A stretch of DNA of 64,000 nucleotides from Vibrio sp. S17_S38 (lineage in GTDB: Bacteria; Pseudomonadota; Gammaproteobacteria; Enterobacterales; Vibrionaceae). Below, one piece after another: positions 45,401 through 54,175 of this stretch. Position 1 is the first letter of the stretch, and each line of letters opens with the position of its first letter. Under the pieces are notes generated by a model. That model was given only the letters and a program-made list of their open reading frames with translations, ran no database searches and was not told the origin of the DNA. The position numbers and the translations under genes were made by a program. The stretch lies in assembly GCF_014694375.1 (NCBI RefSeq), contig NZ_JAAUWW010000003.1:207849-271848 (forward strand). The letters are read 5' to 3'.

Positions 45401-46744
45401 TTATTTTAATGTTGTTTTGGTTATTCCAAGCGCTGAATTCATCCCCACCAATTTATAAACTGCACTTTCATCATAAGCACTCAGATACGCGACCGCTCGT
45501 AGTGACTCATCCAGCTCCAACACAAACATCAAGCTTGGCAGAAAATCACCCTCTTTCAGTTCATCAAAGGCAAGCAATACTTCATCTGGTGATGACATCA
45601 GCTGAGAGTTGATCATCTCTTGAAATGGCTCAAGGGCTGAGGTTTGTTTAATTGCCTTATTCACCACGCTTGCGGACAACGTCTGCTTAGATGCCGTTTT
45701 GATTTGCTCATCGAGTACCTTACTGCTTTGCGCTTTGGAATAATCGAGAATAGATTGCGTTAGACCGTACTCATTGGCACGTTCCATCATTGATGCTGGA
45801 ATGGTTTTCATCGAGACAATTGGCGAACTGGTAAACTGATGTTCTTTACCTGTGGTCGCATCACTGTCCAGTTCCTTGGCATTGATTTGGTTTGAAGCTT
45901 GTTTGGCCGACGCTGGCAGTTTGTCATATTGCGCACTTGATAAAACCGATACGGTCGCACGACATTTGTGATGATTCGGTGGGTAAAAGCTTTCCCAGAA
46001 AGGGTCGTCTTTTGGTTTGACCGTATTGTCTAGTTTGTGACACAACTCTGTGGTGCCTGAATCCAACACTGACGAATAGACCAGGTATGACACCAAATCA
46101 TTGTTAGCAATTTGCGTCCAACGGCCAGCGTTATAAGCCGTCATCATGTTGTTACGATAATGCAGCTCAAGATAATACGGATTGGCTTTCGATAGGCCTT
46201 CTTGATCCAATATTTGCTGCATATTACCCAGCGTTTCCGAACGTGTTGCACCGTTTTTAAGCGCTGCTTCATATTGTTTTTTAACACGGTTAATCGCATC
46301 CACGCTCGATACATTGGCCACAGTGAAAGCACGTAGCTTCATGGCAGCTTCCATTTGTTGGAATTCAATGCTGTCGGTTGGTACAGTGGTTTTTAGTGCA
46401 TCAATGGCTTCTTGAAACGGCACATCGTCAACGGCGAGATAAACTGGTGTAGGTGGAATCAGTGAGCTTAGTTCGGTCTCTTGCTTAATGTTTTCATCAA
46501 CTGACTTCACGACATGAGCTTGGCCAAGTAACCAACTCACCATCATTGAAGCAGTATAGATATCCGTGTAGCTCTGCGTGGCTTTAGTGAGGTCGATATC
46601 ATCAGGATTTACATTCTCATTAAATGCCGTTTCAATCTCGTTTGAAAGTGTCTTGATAGTTAAAGAAAGCGCCTCATCTTCAAGGCGCTGTAATTTTTCA
46701 AGGTTGGATTTCTCTTGGCTAGCAAGCGTGTCTAAAGTAGGCAT
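45401..46744 (-). CDS. Mu gpF-like head morphogenesis (minor head) protein
   Basis: 447 residues. The SPP1 gp7/Mu gpF core is visible around residues 190-275: ELHYRNNMMTAYNAGR, then DSGTTELCHKL, then FYPPNHHKCRATVSVL with Cys and His residues typical of the family. It joins the portal vertex during head assembly. It overlaps the portal gene end by 13 bases. The C-terminal ~150 residues are an extension without a clear match. It is the last gene of the minus-strand head operon. Confidence 0.85.
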   Translation of the reverse strand: MPTLDTLASQEKSNLEKLQRLEDEALSLTIKTLSNEIETAFNENVNPDDIDLTKATQSYTDIYTASMMVSWLLGQAHVVKSVDENIKQETELSSLIPPTPVYLAVDDVPFQEAIDALKTTVPTDSIEFQQMEAAMKLRAFTVANVSSVDAINRVKKQYEAALKNGATRSETLGNMQQILDQEGLSKANPYYLELHYRNNMMTAYNAGRWTQIANNDLVSYLVYSSVLDSGTTELCHKLDNTVKPKDDPFWESFYPPNHHKCRATVSVLSSAQYDKLPASAKQASNQINAKELDSDATTGKEHQFTSSPIVSMKTIPASMMERANEYGLTQSILDYSKAQSSKVLDEQIKTASKQTLSASVVNKAIKQTSALEPFQEMINSQLMSSPDEVLLAFDELKEGDFLPSLMFVLELDESLRAVAYLSAYDESAVYKLVGMNSALGITKTTLK

Positions 46745-47847
46745 AAATGCTTCCCTGGTACATCTGAAAACTCTAATGCCGATTGAGGCGTTTGCGCTGC
46801 AGAATCAGTAGTTAATGCTGAATCAAGCATAGCTTTATAAGCCTCTTCATCAACACGAACTTTGATATTACCTTCACGGCCATTAGCAATAAATACCCAC
46901 TTGCATAAGGTTTGGTTTAACGCTTTATATACCATACGGGCATCTTGTTTAGAGACTCGCATTCCAGCACGCTCGTGTACTTCACCAAGTGAACGAGAGC
47001 CGTATTTTTGATTGCCATTGGTTAGCGTTTGCCCTGTAATAGATTTAGCAATTTTGTTATCAATGTATTCGATGGTACGTAGCAGTTCATCGACTTTACC
47101 TGAAGCTGATAACGTAACAATTTCTTCCACACCACTTAATGCCACTGCATCCCCGTTCATCACAGGGGCAAGTGAATCCGCGATTTTTTGCAAATCTTCA
47201 TCACCATTTGCATCTTTAGCTAAGGCTATTGCGGTCGGAATGGCATACTTTTCACCAAGGCGCTCAATGTTGGCCCAGCTAATCCATTTGCTTTGCCAGA
47301 TTGGCCATACGGATTCTAAAATAGTTTCACCGTATGGACGTTCGCTTGAGGGTTTACGAAGCACAGGGATCACTTTACCAGTGACAGGTGTTTTGTTGGT
47401 GTAATCCACGGCGCTATACACCAGAGAACCATCCGTCATAATGCGGAAGTTTTCAGGTCGTTTTTGCTCAGAGTTCACCACACAAAGCAGCTCTCCTTGT
47501 TGTTCCCACATTAACTCAACGGGCATAAAACCAAATTCAGTTGCGGCGAGCATTTGTTCCATTAGAGCTTCTAGATCTAAATCAGCGGTCACTTCTTGGA
47601 AAAATGCCACATCTTGAGATGAGCCTTCAATCATATAAGGAACCGTCATTGCCGTGGCGTGACGCATTTCTACATCCGAGGCCACTTCTTCATCGAGTAA
47701 CATCGCGCGAATAGCACCATAGTAATAATTGCTGCTTTGGTGACGAGCATTTCCTAGCTCATAAGGCAGAGGATAACAATTAGTAATAACGTCGGTTGGA
47801 AGCCGAGCGATAAGGTTTGATAATGTGAGATTCTTGATCACGGGCAA
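46732..47847 (-). CDS. DUF935-type portal protein (Mu gp29-like)
   Basis: 371 residues from a TTG at 47847, which is chosen because AGGAG lies exactly 6 bases before it; a GTG two codons later is the alternative. FGFMPVELMWEQQ, the KPSSERPYGETILESVWPIW segment and YIDNKIAKSITGQTLTNGNQKYGSRSLGEVHE are DUF935 marks. Mu gp29 is about 512 residues, so this is short, mainly at the ends. It forms the dodecameric DNA channel of the head. Its start overlaps the gp36-like gene by 68 bases. Confidence 0.85.
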   Translation of the reverse strand: MPVIKNLTLSNLIARLPTDVITNCYPLPYELGNARHQSSNYYYGAIRAMLLDEEVASDVEMRHATAMTVPYMIEGSSQDVAFFQEVTADLDLEALMEQMLAATEFGFMPVELMWEQQGELLCVVNSEQKRPENFRIMTDGSLVYSAVDYTNKTPVTGKVIPVLRKPSSERPYGETILESVWPIWQSKWISWANIERLGEKYAIPTAIALAKDANGDEDLQKIADSLAPVMNGDAVALSGVEEIVTLSASGKVDELLRTIEYIDNKIAKSITGQTLTNGNQKYGSRSLGEVHERAGMRVSKQDARMVYKALNQTLCKWVFIANGREGNIKVRVDEEAYKAMLDSALTTDSAAQTPQSALEFSDVPGKHLCLL

Positions 47848-48211
47848 TCGCAGCTCCTGTATAAGTTGCGCCTGTATCGCTGTTATTGTTCAGGCCAAGC
47901 AAGGCATTGAGTAGAGCGATGGCATCGTCTTTACGTTCGTCAAAATCAAATTCACTGATTTCGCCTAATTCATAAATAGCCATTTGAGTCATGGCTTCTG
48001 TCAGAACGGCATTATCGTCATCATTAAATGAGCGGTTCAGTGCATTCTTTTGCCCTAAATAGGCGTAACACCAACGCGCAGCAGATTGGCAAGCCGTCTG
48101 AGCGTTCTTGGTATCGTTATAAGTAAGAGAGAGGTAGATTTGATCATCAAGGGAGTCAGAGACTCCCTCAGGTGTGACCATCGCTCTTAGTTGGGTAAGT
48201 GTGATAGCCAT
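47780..48211 (-). CDS. DUF1320 protein (Mu gp36-like)
   Basis: 143 residues. It starts AITLTQLRAMVTPEG and contains AARWCYAYLGQKN and EAMTQMAIYELGEISEFDFDERK, resembling Mu gp36 (DUF1320), a head-tail connector protein. AAGGAA precedes the ATG. In Mu it follows the major head gene, as here. Confidence 0.75.
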   Translation of the reverse strand: MAITLTQLRAMVTPEGVSDSLDDQIYLSLTYNDTKNAQTACQSAARWCYAYLGQKNALNRSFNDDDNAVLTEAMTQMAIYELGEISEFDFDERKDDAIALLNALLGLNNNSDTGATYTGAAIARDQESHIIKPYRSASNRRYY

Positions 48212-48219
48212 AGGTTTCC

Positions 48220-49224
48220 TTACGCAGCCAATGCGCCATCAGTCCAACAGATTGCATCCACAACAACAGCTGGAAGCGGTTTAGACATGGTGTACACATC
48301 TGCACCACTTGGGTCATCCGTTTTAATTACCTTAGCAAAGAATGGCAGAGCTTGAAGACCAGCATCCAAATCATCCAGTGCGGCAAAATAAGGTGTATGA
48401 CCTGCATCTAAATCAATCATCACCATTTGATCATCTGGCACCGTTTTTACGACGGTTTTCATACCACCGACCATGGTTTGGTAAGAGCCGTTTTCAAGGT
48501 TAACAATGTAGCCACCAACGTTGACTTGACCTTTACTGACTTTTACATCCAATACATTCGATTTGTTTTGACCGGCTAAAGTAAGGATGCGAGCAAATAA
48601 AGTCTTGCCACACAATACTTCTAGGTTCATGCCATAACCTTTGGATTGAATTTTTTCATCCATGTCTTGCAATGCGCTATAAACCGTTTCGATTGTTGCG
48701 CCTGCCGCATTCAATGACTCCGCAAAGCTGTAGCGAAGCGGCTCACCAAAATCAACTTCGAATAACTCAGTTGCACCATCAGAGGTTTTCATTGGGTATG
48801 AAATTTTACCCGTTAGTGATTGAGCACATAACGCTTCGGTTGAAAACTCAATCTTACGCATCACACCACTTTGCAGCATCTCAAAATACTTTTTGATGTT
48901 GGTTAGACCTAACGCCTTCAAGTTATTCAGCTCGGCCGCAGAAACATGCGATACCGTTGAAAAACCTTGTGGCTCGATAGATTGCGTTTCTAGATCGTCA
49001 CCACCCAATTGATACGCGCGAGTACCACGACGAACCACAGGAATGTTGGATAGTGTTTCTTTTAACACGCTCCAAGGAATGCGCACACTTGGGTAAAATA
49101 CCGCTTGGCCAAACACCTTGTTGCGAATGCGCATTGGCACAGGCTTACGCTTTTTGTAGTTATTGAGCAGCTCAGACCACTCTTGAGGGGCTACTAGGCT
49201 ACGTAATACGTCAATAATATCCAT
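48220..49224 (-). CDS. major capsid protein
   Basis: 334 residues from the ATG at 49224; an upstream start at 49278 is in a hairpin region. It starts MDIIDVLRSLV, with RIPWSVLKETLSNIPVVRRGTRAYQLGGDD and a PYFAALDDLDAG... segment near the end, and its size matches Mu gpT-like/HK97-fold heads. It follows the protease/scaffold and decoration genes and precedes gp36 in the same operon. A 9-bp hairpin lies in its leader. Confidence 0.8.
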   Translation of the reverse strand: MDIIDVLRSLVAPQEWSELLNNYKKRKPVPMRIRNKVFGQAVFYPSVRIPWSVLKETLSNIPVVRRGTRAYQLGGDDLETQSIEPQGFSTVSHVSAAELNNLKALGLTNIKKYFEMLQSGVMRKIEFSTEALCAQSLTGKISYPMKTSDGATELFEVDFGEPLRYSFAESLNAAGATIETVYSALQDMDEKIQSKGYGMNLEVLCGKTLFARILTLAGQNKSNVLDVKVSKGQVNVGGYIVNLENGSYQTMVGGMKTVVKTVPDDQMVMIDLDAGHTPYFAALDDLDAGLQALPFFAKVIKTDDPSGADVYTMSKPLPAVVVDAICWTDGALAA

Positions 49225-49242
49225 GTTGTCTCTCTCATTGAG

Positions 49243-49284
49243 CGCCTCTTGTGCCTTGTATCTAATAACAGCAATCAAGAGGCG
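49243..49284 (-). other. leader hairpin upstream of the major capsid gene
   Basis: CGCCTCTTG pairs with CAAGAGGCG over a 24-base loop, 19 bases before the capsid start on the minus strand. It could protect or process the abundant capsid mRNA. Confidence 0.45.
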
Positions 49285-49314
49285 ATGTAGGATTAAATAA
49301 AATTAGGGTTAAAA

Positions 49315-49914
49315 CTAAGCTTGTTGCTCGTTTGATGTGTCATCGTTTTGAAGCTCATTTTCAGCTTCGCCACTAGGGTTTGCATCATCAATCACAAGAT
49401 CAAAGCTATCTTCTATACGTGGGTATTCACCTTTCTTGTTAAAGGCAACCTTGATGCTGACTTCACCATTACCGATAGGTGTAATTGCTCCGGTCTTTTC
49501 ATCCACTGTGGCAATGGCTTCATTGCTTGAGGTGAATTTCACCACTTGGCCATACGGGTTATTAATGGCCAGAGAGAAGGTTTCATCATTGCTGTCTTCA
49601 GACAAAACACTTGCTAACATTGGCGTATCATCTACTTTTACAAAACCAACATGCTCCAGTGGAGAATCTTGATCATCAGCAAGCTCAGTATCAGTCACAA
49701 TTGGAGCTGATTGACCTAACTGGTGATAAGCATCGCCTTCACGTTTCACCGTTTGCAGGGCTTTTATTGCATTATCAATTAGCTCGTTGCGACGTGAATG
49801 ATGTAGGAGTATGCGAGGATGACCACCCATTTGCACAAAAGCCGTTGATGCGGCGCGCAAGGCTTTGGCGAACACCCCATCTTGCTTACTTTTTTGCTGC
49901 TCTAATGGACTCAT
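49315..49914 (-). CDS. head-associated protein with Ig-like (Big2-type) domain
   Basis: 199 residues, starting at the ATG of an ATGA overlap with the upstream gene. The N-terminal ~85 residues are helical and basic (HHSRRNELIDNAIKAL). A C-terminal domain (about 95-180) reads VKFTSSNEAIATVDEKTGAITPIGNGEVSIKVAF, the pattern of a bacterial Ig-like group 2 fold, and the end is acidic. Position between the decoration and capsid genes suggests it sits on the head. The N-terminal part is not recognised. Confidence 0.65.
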   Translation of the reverse strand: MSPLEQQKSKQDGVFAKALRAASTAFVQMGGHPRILLHHSRRNELIDNAIKALQTVKREGDAYHQLGQSAPIVTDTELADDQDSPLEHVGFVKVDDTPMLASVLSEDSNDETFSLAINNPYGQVVKFTSSNEAIATVDEKTGAITPIGNGEVSIKVAFNKKGEYPRIEDSFDLVIDDANPSGEAENELQNDDTSNEQQA

Positions 49915-50309
49915 ACCCAAGCTCCTTCAGCGTAAAGTTGACACAATGACAACTTGAATTCATCCGAGGTGGCGATGACTGAATCATCAGCGAGCACAAC
50001 ACGGTCACGAATGTAACTACCAGCACGTAGAACCGAGGCAGAGTTATCGCCATCAAACTGCTTTGCGGTCACAATGCCTAGAGTGGATTGTTCATAGATA
50101 AGTTTGTTATCCCCATCGACCGCACCATTAATTAGGCTTTCACGTGACCAACGTTTTGCAATTGAGCCATCGGTAATTAAAACCACATGCCCAGGCAATA
50201 AACCCGTTACGCCATTACCGACTAATACTTGTTGAATAACATTACCACTGGCATGACTACCCACAATCGCAGGTGCACCTTTTAAGGTTTGCTTGTTTGA
50301 AAAATCCAT
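49911..50309 (-). CDS. head decoration-like protein
   Basis: 132 residues from the ATG at 50309, within a TAATG junction with the upstream gene and preceded by GGAGG. Glycine- and valine-rich beta sequence (LPGHVVLITDGSIAKRW, then GIVTAKQFDGDNSASVLRAGSYIRDRVV) resembles lambda gpD-like/DUF2190 capsid decoration proteins, which stabilise the filled head. The exact family is inferred from position and composition. Confidence 0.6.
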   Translation of the reverse strand: MDFSNKQTLKGAPAIVGSHASGNVIQQVLVGNGVTGLLPGHVVLITDGSIAKRWSRESLINGAVDGDNKLIYEQSTLGIVTAKQFDGDNSASVLRAGSYIRDRVVLADDSVIATSDEFKLSLCQLYAEGAWV

Positions 50310-50767
50310 TACCAACCCTCCGGATTAAACGTATCTTTTTGCTGACCGTCATTAGACAGCTCTAGCGCTTGGGTCAACGCATTAAATGATGGTGACTGTG
50401 GCGCAGCGGCTTTCTTCTCAGGCAGAGCCGAAATCATATTTTTGAGTTTCTTAAAATGACTCGTTTCACCTGTCGCACATAGTTCAATTACTGATGCATC
50501 ATCAATCATGGCTTTAATGCTGGTGCGTAGGTCATCACTCATTTCACGCGAATCGGCAAGCTCGGTTAGAGACTCTTTACGATCCCCTGCCATTGATTCT
50601 TTTAGTGCGGTGACTTCTGAATCCGGCTTGCCTTCACCGGAAGGTTTGCCTTTATCGGCATCAGGTTCGCCATCTTTATTGGCTGGCGTATTAGGCTTAA
50701 TGCCCATTTCTGCCAGCTCTTCTTTCAATACGCCCTTGAGCAAGCCTTTTAGTTTTTCTTCATCCAT
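50309..50767 (-). CDS. possible internal-start scaffold protein (gpZ-like)
   Basis: 152 residues in the same frame as the protease gene, starting MDEEKLKGL, with AGGA six bases before the ATG. The composition is highly charged and helical. Nested scaffold genes of this type are known in Mu and lambda-like phages. Independent expression is inferred. Confidence 0.45.
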   Translation of the reverse strand: MDEEKLKGLLKGVLKEELAEMGIKPNTPANKDGEPDADKGKPSGEGKPDSEVTALKESMAGDRKESLTELADSREMSDDLRTSIKAMIDDASVIELCATGETSHFKKLKNMISALPEKKAAAPQSPSFNALTQALELSNDGQQKDTFNPEGW

Positions 50768-51265
50768 AGGAAGTCCTGTTTCTTCAGTTTGTTTTGATTG
50801 GCCAGCTTGATTACCCACGCTTGCCGATAAATAGATAACGTCATCACTAAAGTCGCTATCGCTTAAATTCACTACATCACGAGTTTTAATATCAGCCGCT
50901 GGTGGCAGCTGACCTAGAAACGCTAAGTGATGCATATGCCATTCACCGTCTTGTCCTATCACAGGGTGAATGCCTGCGCTAAAACCTTCAAACTCACCAG
51001 AGTCTTCGCGCTTCTCCATCTCTGGCGTGTAAACTACTTCGCCAACAAGAATGGTTTTATCCGTCGCTTGCTCAGTGCGTAGATTGGATACTCGGCCAAG
51101 GGCAGCAATTTGGTCGCTGCCTTTGGTTGGATGACCAGGTGTAACCGGAGGCCTAGAATCAGCTTTATAGTTACGAACGACTGATTCGAGCATCTCCTTA
51201 GTTACGGCCTTGCCATTCTTTTGAATACCAGACGCTACAATTTCTAATTTACGTACTCGCATCAC
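50309..51265 (-). CDS. head maturation protease with C-terminal scaffold (Mu gpI/Z-like)
   Basis: 318 residues. The N-terminal ~150 residues (VTPGHPTKGSDQIAALGRV, then EFEGFSAGIHPVIGQDGEWHMHHLAFLG) match Mu gpI-type proteases that cleave the scaffold. From residue 167 a charged helical region (MDEEKLKGLLKGVLKEEL ...) looks like the scaffold. An internal ATG at 50767 with AGGA six bases upstream could yield the scaffold alone, as Mu gene Z does. Confidence 0.8.
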   Translation of the reverse strand: MMRVRKLEIVASGIQKNGKAVTKEMLESVVRNYKADSRPPVTPGHPTKGSDQIAALGRVSNLRTEQATDKTILVGEVVYTPEMEKREDSGEFEGFSAGIHPVIGQDGEWHMHHLAFLGQLPPAADIKTRDVVNLSDSDFSDDVIYLSASVGNQAGQSKQTEETGLPMDEEKLKGLLKGVLKEELAEMGIKPNTPANKDGEPDADKGKPSGEGKPDSEVTALKESMAGDRKESLTELADSREMSDDLRTSIKAMIDDASVIELCATGETSHFKKLKNMISALPEKKAAAPQSPSFNALTQALELSNDGQQKDTFNPEGW

Positions 51266-51270
51266 GCCTC

Positions 51271-51783
51271 CTAAATAGTGACCGTGAAGCCATATTGACC
51301 AGGATCATCTGCTGGATATTTAGCACCTGTCTGCATATCCAACATAAACACACGTCCCGTTGAGTTACTGATTTCGATAAAGTGCACCGCAATATTGGCG
51401 GTATAAGGTGAGCCTTCATCGTTAAAGCCAGGGACAGGTGGATTCTTAACGTAACCATGAATACGCGTAACCGCGGCATCGACAATACGTGTACCCGTAT
51501 CGGAATCGAGCACACGCACTTGACCTGTCATGCGAAGCTTTATCCAACCATCGTTATTGGTCAGTTGCGCGACATCGGCGAGCGCGACGGATTGAAACTC
51601 AACCGTTGCCGTTGGCGCTTCATATTTCCCGGTAGGAACTTCCACATCACCAAGACCACCTAAGCCACCGACGGTCGCCATCTTGCGCTGTACATCACAT
51701 TCAGCGCTTTTGACTCGGCCCACGTATTGGGTTTCATTGATGAACGTCATCTGATCACGCCAAACAACACTTTTCTCTGCCAT
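51271..51783 (-). CDS. tail tube protein (P2 FII-like)
   Basis: 170 residues. KSAECDVQRKMATVGGLGGLGDVEVPTGKYEA and the later MTGQVRVLDSD, then GYVKNPPVPGFN...YTANIAVHFIEIS are features of contractile-tail tube proteins (FII). It follows the sheath gene by 9 bases. It polymerises into the inner tube through which DNA passes. Confidence 0.88.
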   Translation of the reverse strand: MAEKSVVWRDQMTFINETQYVGRVKSAECDVQRKMATVGGLGGLGDVEVPTGKYEAPTATVEFQSVALADVAQLTNNDGWIKLRMTGQVRVLDSDTGTRIVDAAVTRIHGYVKNPPVPGFNDEGSPYTANIAVHFIEISNSTGRVFMLDMQTGAKYPADDPGQYGFTVTI

Positions 51784-51792
51784 GATTTATCC

Positions 51793-53586
51793 TTATGCGA
51801 TCAGTTTGTTAAAGGCGTTCTCTAGACCTTCTACATAAATTTCCGCTTCGTATTCCACGCTTTGCATTGGAACTGGTGGCGTCATTTGGTAGTGATACTT
51901 GATTTTGCCTTGCATTAAGTTAGTTAACGGGTTATCACCTGCATCAATCGACACGCTGCTGTACACCAATGCGGTGCCTTCTTTGGAGCGCAGATAGTCA
52001 TTGACCGTATCTTTCACTCGGCCACAGGTGGTGTTAGCGATATCCGTTGGGCTGGTAAACATCGGAAAGTCCAAGAACTGACGCGTCACATCTTCAATAC
52101 TCTCTTCGATGATGTCGCAAGTACGACGTACCGATAGGAACGACAGGTAATCGCTTTTACCTGGGAACGCTGTGGAATAGTTACCAAAGTTCTTCCAACC
52201 ACCATGATTCATTAGCGTGGTGATGCCGTTAACGTTGAGGTAATTCACATCACACGATGGGTCACTTGGGATGTAATCCAGTTCAATCGATGGGCCTAAT
52301 ACATCAGCCATTACGTAGTTGGATGGTGAACACCAGTAACCTGTTTCAGGGACAATGGTTTGCCCGGTTTGATTGCGGTCTACTTGAGCAATCAGGCCAC
52401 ACAAGCTCGGTGCATACCAATCAACAACCGTCGCGCCAGATTCATCCAAGATTTTTGGACGTGGCCAGCCCACATACGAGCGTTGAGAGGTGTATTTTTG
52501 TTTCCAGGCATAAGCTTCTTCAGGAGTGGATACCGTCTCTGGCATATCGCCTACCCAAATACCGCGAATGGTACTAATGGCGGATACCGCCAACCCCATT
52601 GCACCATCTTTATGTAAGATGCCTGGTGCCATGTTGATTTTTGAAGAAAAACCAAACTTTTGTTTTGCTTTACGTAACAGTGGCAGTGCTTGCATAAAGG
52701 CCGCTAATAGCGCATCGGATACTTTCGAAACCGTTAAAACATAAGTTAAGGTGGCACCAGCCACATCACCAATCACGACTTCGTTACCATCATTATCGGT
52801 GTAGCGGTAATCAGAACGCGGTGATAGTGTCACCGTTACCAAGGCTTGACCTTCTGATAGCGGCGAAACCGTGCCATCAGCGGAATCAACCAAAGCAATC
52901 GCTTCATCGTCAATAGACCAAACCGCGGTTTGCTCGTAGGGATTTGACAAGCCATTAGGTTGAGAATTTGCGCCAAGAAATGCCGTTGCGATTGAATCAC
53001 CTAGCTGCGCTGGGCTAACAATCTTGCCTGCATCAGGATTGGTTTGAGCTACAGTAATGGAATAGACATGCGCTTCATCGACGTCCGCTTCACCATCATT
53101 GAACGTCACGGTAGCGGTGATGTTCGCAACACCTTCGGCAACCGGAGTCACCACGCCTGTGTCGGCATCAACAGTGGCAATCTCTTCATTATCAGAGCTA
53201 TAAACAACCGGATACGCATGCGGATTACGGATAGTAATGGGCAGCGTCGCGCCGTCATCAATAAAAAGAGATGCACTCGATGAACTAAAGGTTACACCAG
53301 AGGTAATAGGCTCTGGCACTTCAGGGAAGTCACTGTCTTTACCTAATGGAATAGAAATAATGGAATTGCTTGGCACATAGTTATGTACGCGGCGAATTGC
53401 ATTTAATAACGAGCCTTGGCCGAATACCTTCTTCGCATCATCATAATTGTTTGTATGATAAAGCTGCATCGGCTCGGCAAGCTCGGAAGTACCAAACACA
53501 CCAATCACACTGGAGGCAACTTCGATTACAGAAATCGGCCCTGTCAGTGATTCAATGGTTCGGATACCGTGTAAAAGTTCGGCCAT
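51793..53586 (-). CDS. tail sheath protein (P2 FI-like) with Ig-like inserts
   Basis: 597 residues, about 200 more than P2 FI. The N-terminus (HGIRTIESLTGPISVIEVASSVIGVFG) and the C-terminal half (IRGIWVGDMPETVSTPEEAYAWK, then GYWCSPSNYVMADVLGPSI and DITRQFLDF-like segments) are sheath. Between about 95 and 290 are two Ig-like group 2-type repeats (VYSSDNEEIATVDADTGVV and AVWSIDDEAIALVDSADGTV), probably exposed on the sheath surface. It forms the contractile outer tube. Confidence 0.88.
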   Translation of the reverse strand: MAELLHGIRTIESLTGPISVIEVASSVIGVFGTSELAEPMQLYHTNNYDDAKKVFGQGSLLNAIRRVHNYVPSNSIISIPLGKDSDFPEVPEPITSGVTFSSSSASLFIDDGATLPITIRNPHAYPVVYSSDNEEIATVDADTGVVTPVAEGVANITATVTFNDGEADVDEAHVYSITVAQTNPDAGKIVSPAQLGDSIATAFLGANSQPNGLSNPYEQTAVWSIDDEAIALVDSADGTVSPLSEGQALVTVTLSPRSDYRYTDNDGNEVVIGDVAGATLTYVLTVSKVSDALLAAFMQALPLLRKAKQKFGFSSKINMAPGILHKDGAMGLAVSAISTIRGIWVGDMPETVSTPEEAYAWKQKYTSQRSYVGWPRPKILDESGATVVDWYAPSLCGLIAQVDRNQTGQTIVPETGYWCSPSNYVMADVLGPSIELDYIPSDPSCDVNYLNVNGITTLMNHGGWKNFGNYSTAFPGKSDYLSFLSVRRTCDIIEESIEDVTRQFLDFPMFTSPTDIANTTCGRVKDTVNDYLRSKEGTALVYSSVSIDAGDNPLTNLMQGKIKYHYQMTPPVPMQSVEYEAEIYVEGLENAFNKLIA

Positions 53587-53664
53587 GGATACTGTCTCTA
53601 CGGTTGTTAGTTAAAGTAACTGAATAATCAGTAGAGCCAGTATTACGCGTCAGAAAAATATAAA

Positions 53665-53705
53665 TTCCATACGGCAGGATTTAGAAGAGAAAAATTAGCA
53701 CGAGG
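53665..53705. promoter_or_regulatory. third copy of the phage intergenic element upstream of the sheath gene
   Basis: TTCCATACGGCA (53665-53676) differs by one base from the elements at 39253 and 57207. It lies 78 bases before the sheath start, between W and the sheath genes. On the minus strand it is followed 19 bases later by TAATAC, a possible -10. Confidence 0.45.
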
Positions 53706-53711
53706 AGGTGA

Positions 53712-54053
53712 TTAATTGGTGAAGTCGAAGACTTGACTATCGCCAGTGGCGAGCACTTTGGCGGTTAATTTAATCCGAATAATACCTTGTTGTAAATCCT
53801 CAGATTGAGAGACCACGACTTCATCTAACCGCACACGAGGTTCATACTTGGCAATCGACTCAGCTATCGAGACTTTCAATCGTTGAACTTCCCATTGAGG
53901 TTTATCCAAATACGCGAGCGCATCTGCTGCGTAATCTGGCATATAGATACGTTCGGTCTTTCCGGTGTAAATGATCATGTATAAGGCTTGCCGAATATCC
54001 GACAGTAAATCTTCGTTTCGACCTTCGCCATTGAGTTTAAGTGAATAGTTCAT
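53712..54053 (-). CDS. baseplate protein gpW-like (P2 W / gp25 family)
   Basis: 113 residues. Residues SDIRQALYMIIYTGKTERIYMPDYA followed by AESIAKYEPRVRLDEVVV match the gp25-like/GPW wedge family, which also occurs in contractile injection systems. In P2, W follows V and precedes J; here it follows V but J is elsewhere. A 122-base gap separates it from the spike gene. Confidence 0.85.
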   Translation of the reverse strand: MNYSLKLNGEGRNEDLLSDIRQALYMIIYTGKTERIYMPDYAADALAYLDKPQWEVQRLKVSIAESIAKYEPRVRLDEVVVSQSEDLQQGIIRIKLTAKVLATGDSQVFDFTN

Positions 54054-54175
54054 GTTTAACCTGTTTGAAATCGCTTGAAACCCTGTTTGAATGAGTTTGA
54101 ATAAATTTTTACAACCAAAGAGACCAATAAGAAAAATAACCGCCTTAAAACGCCATACAGATGGTTATAAGGTTC

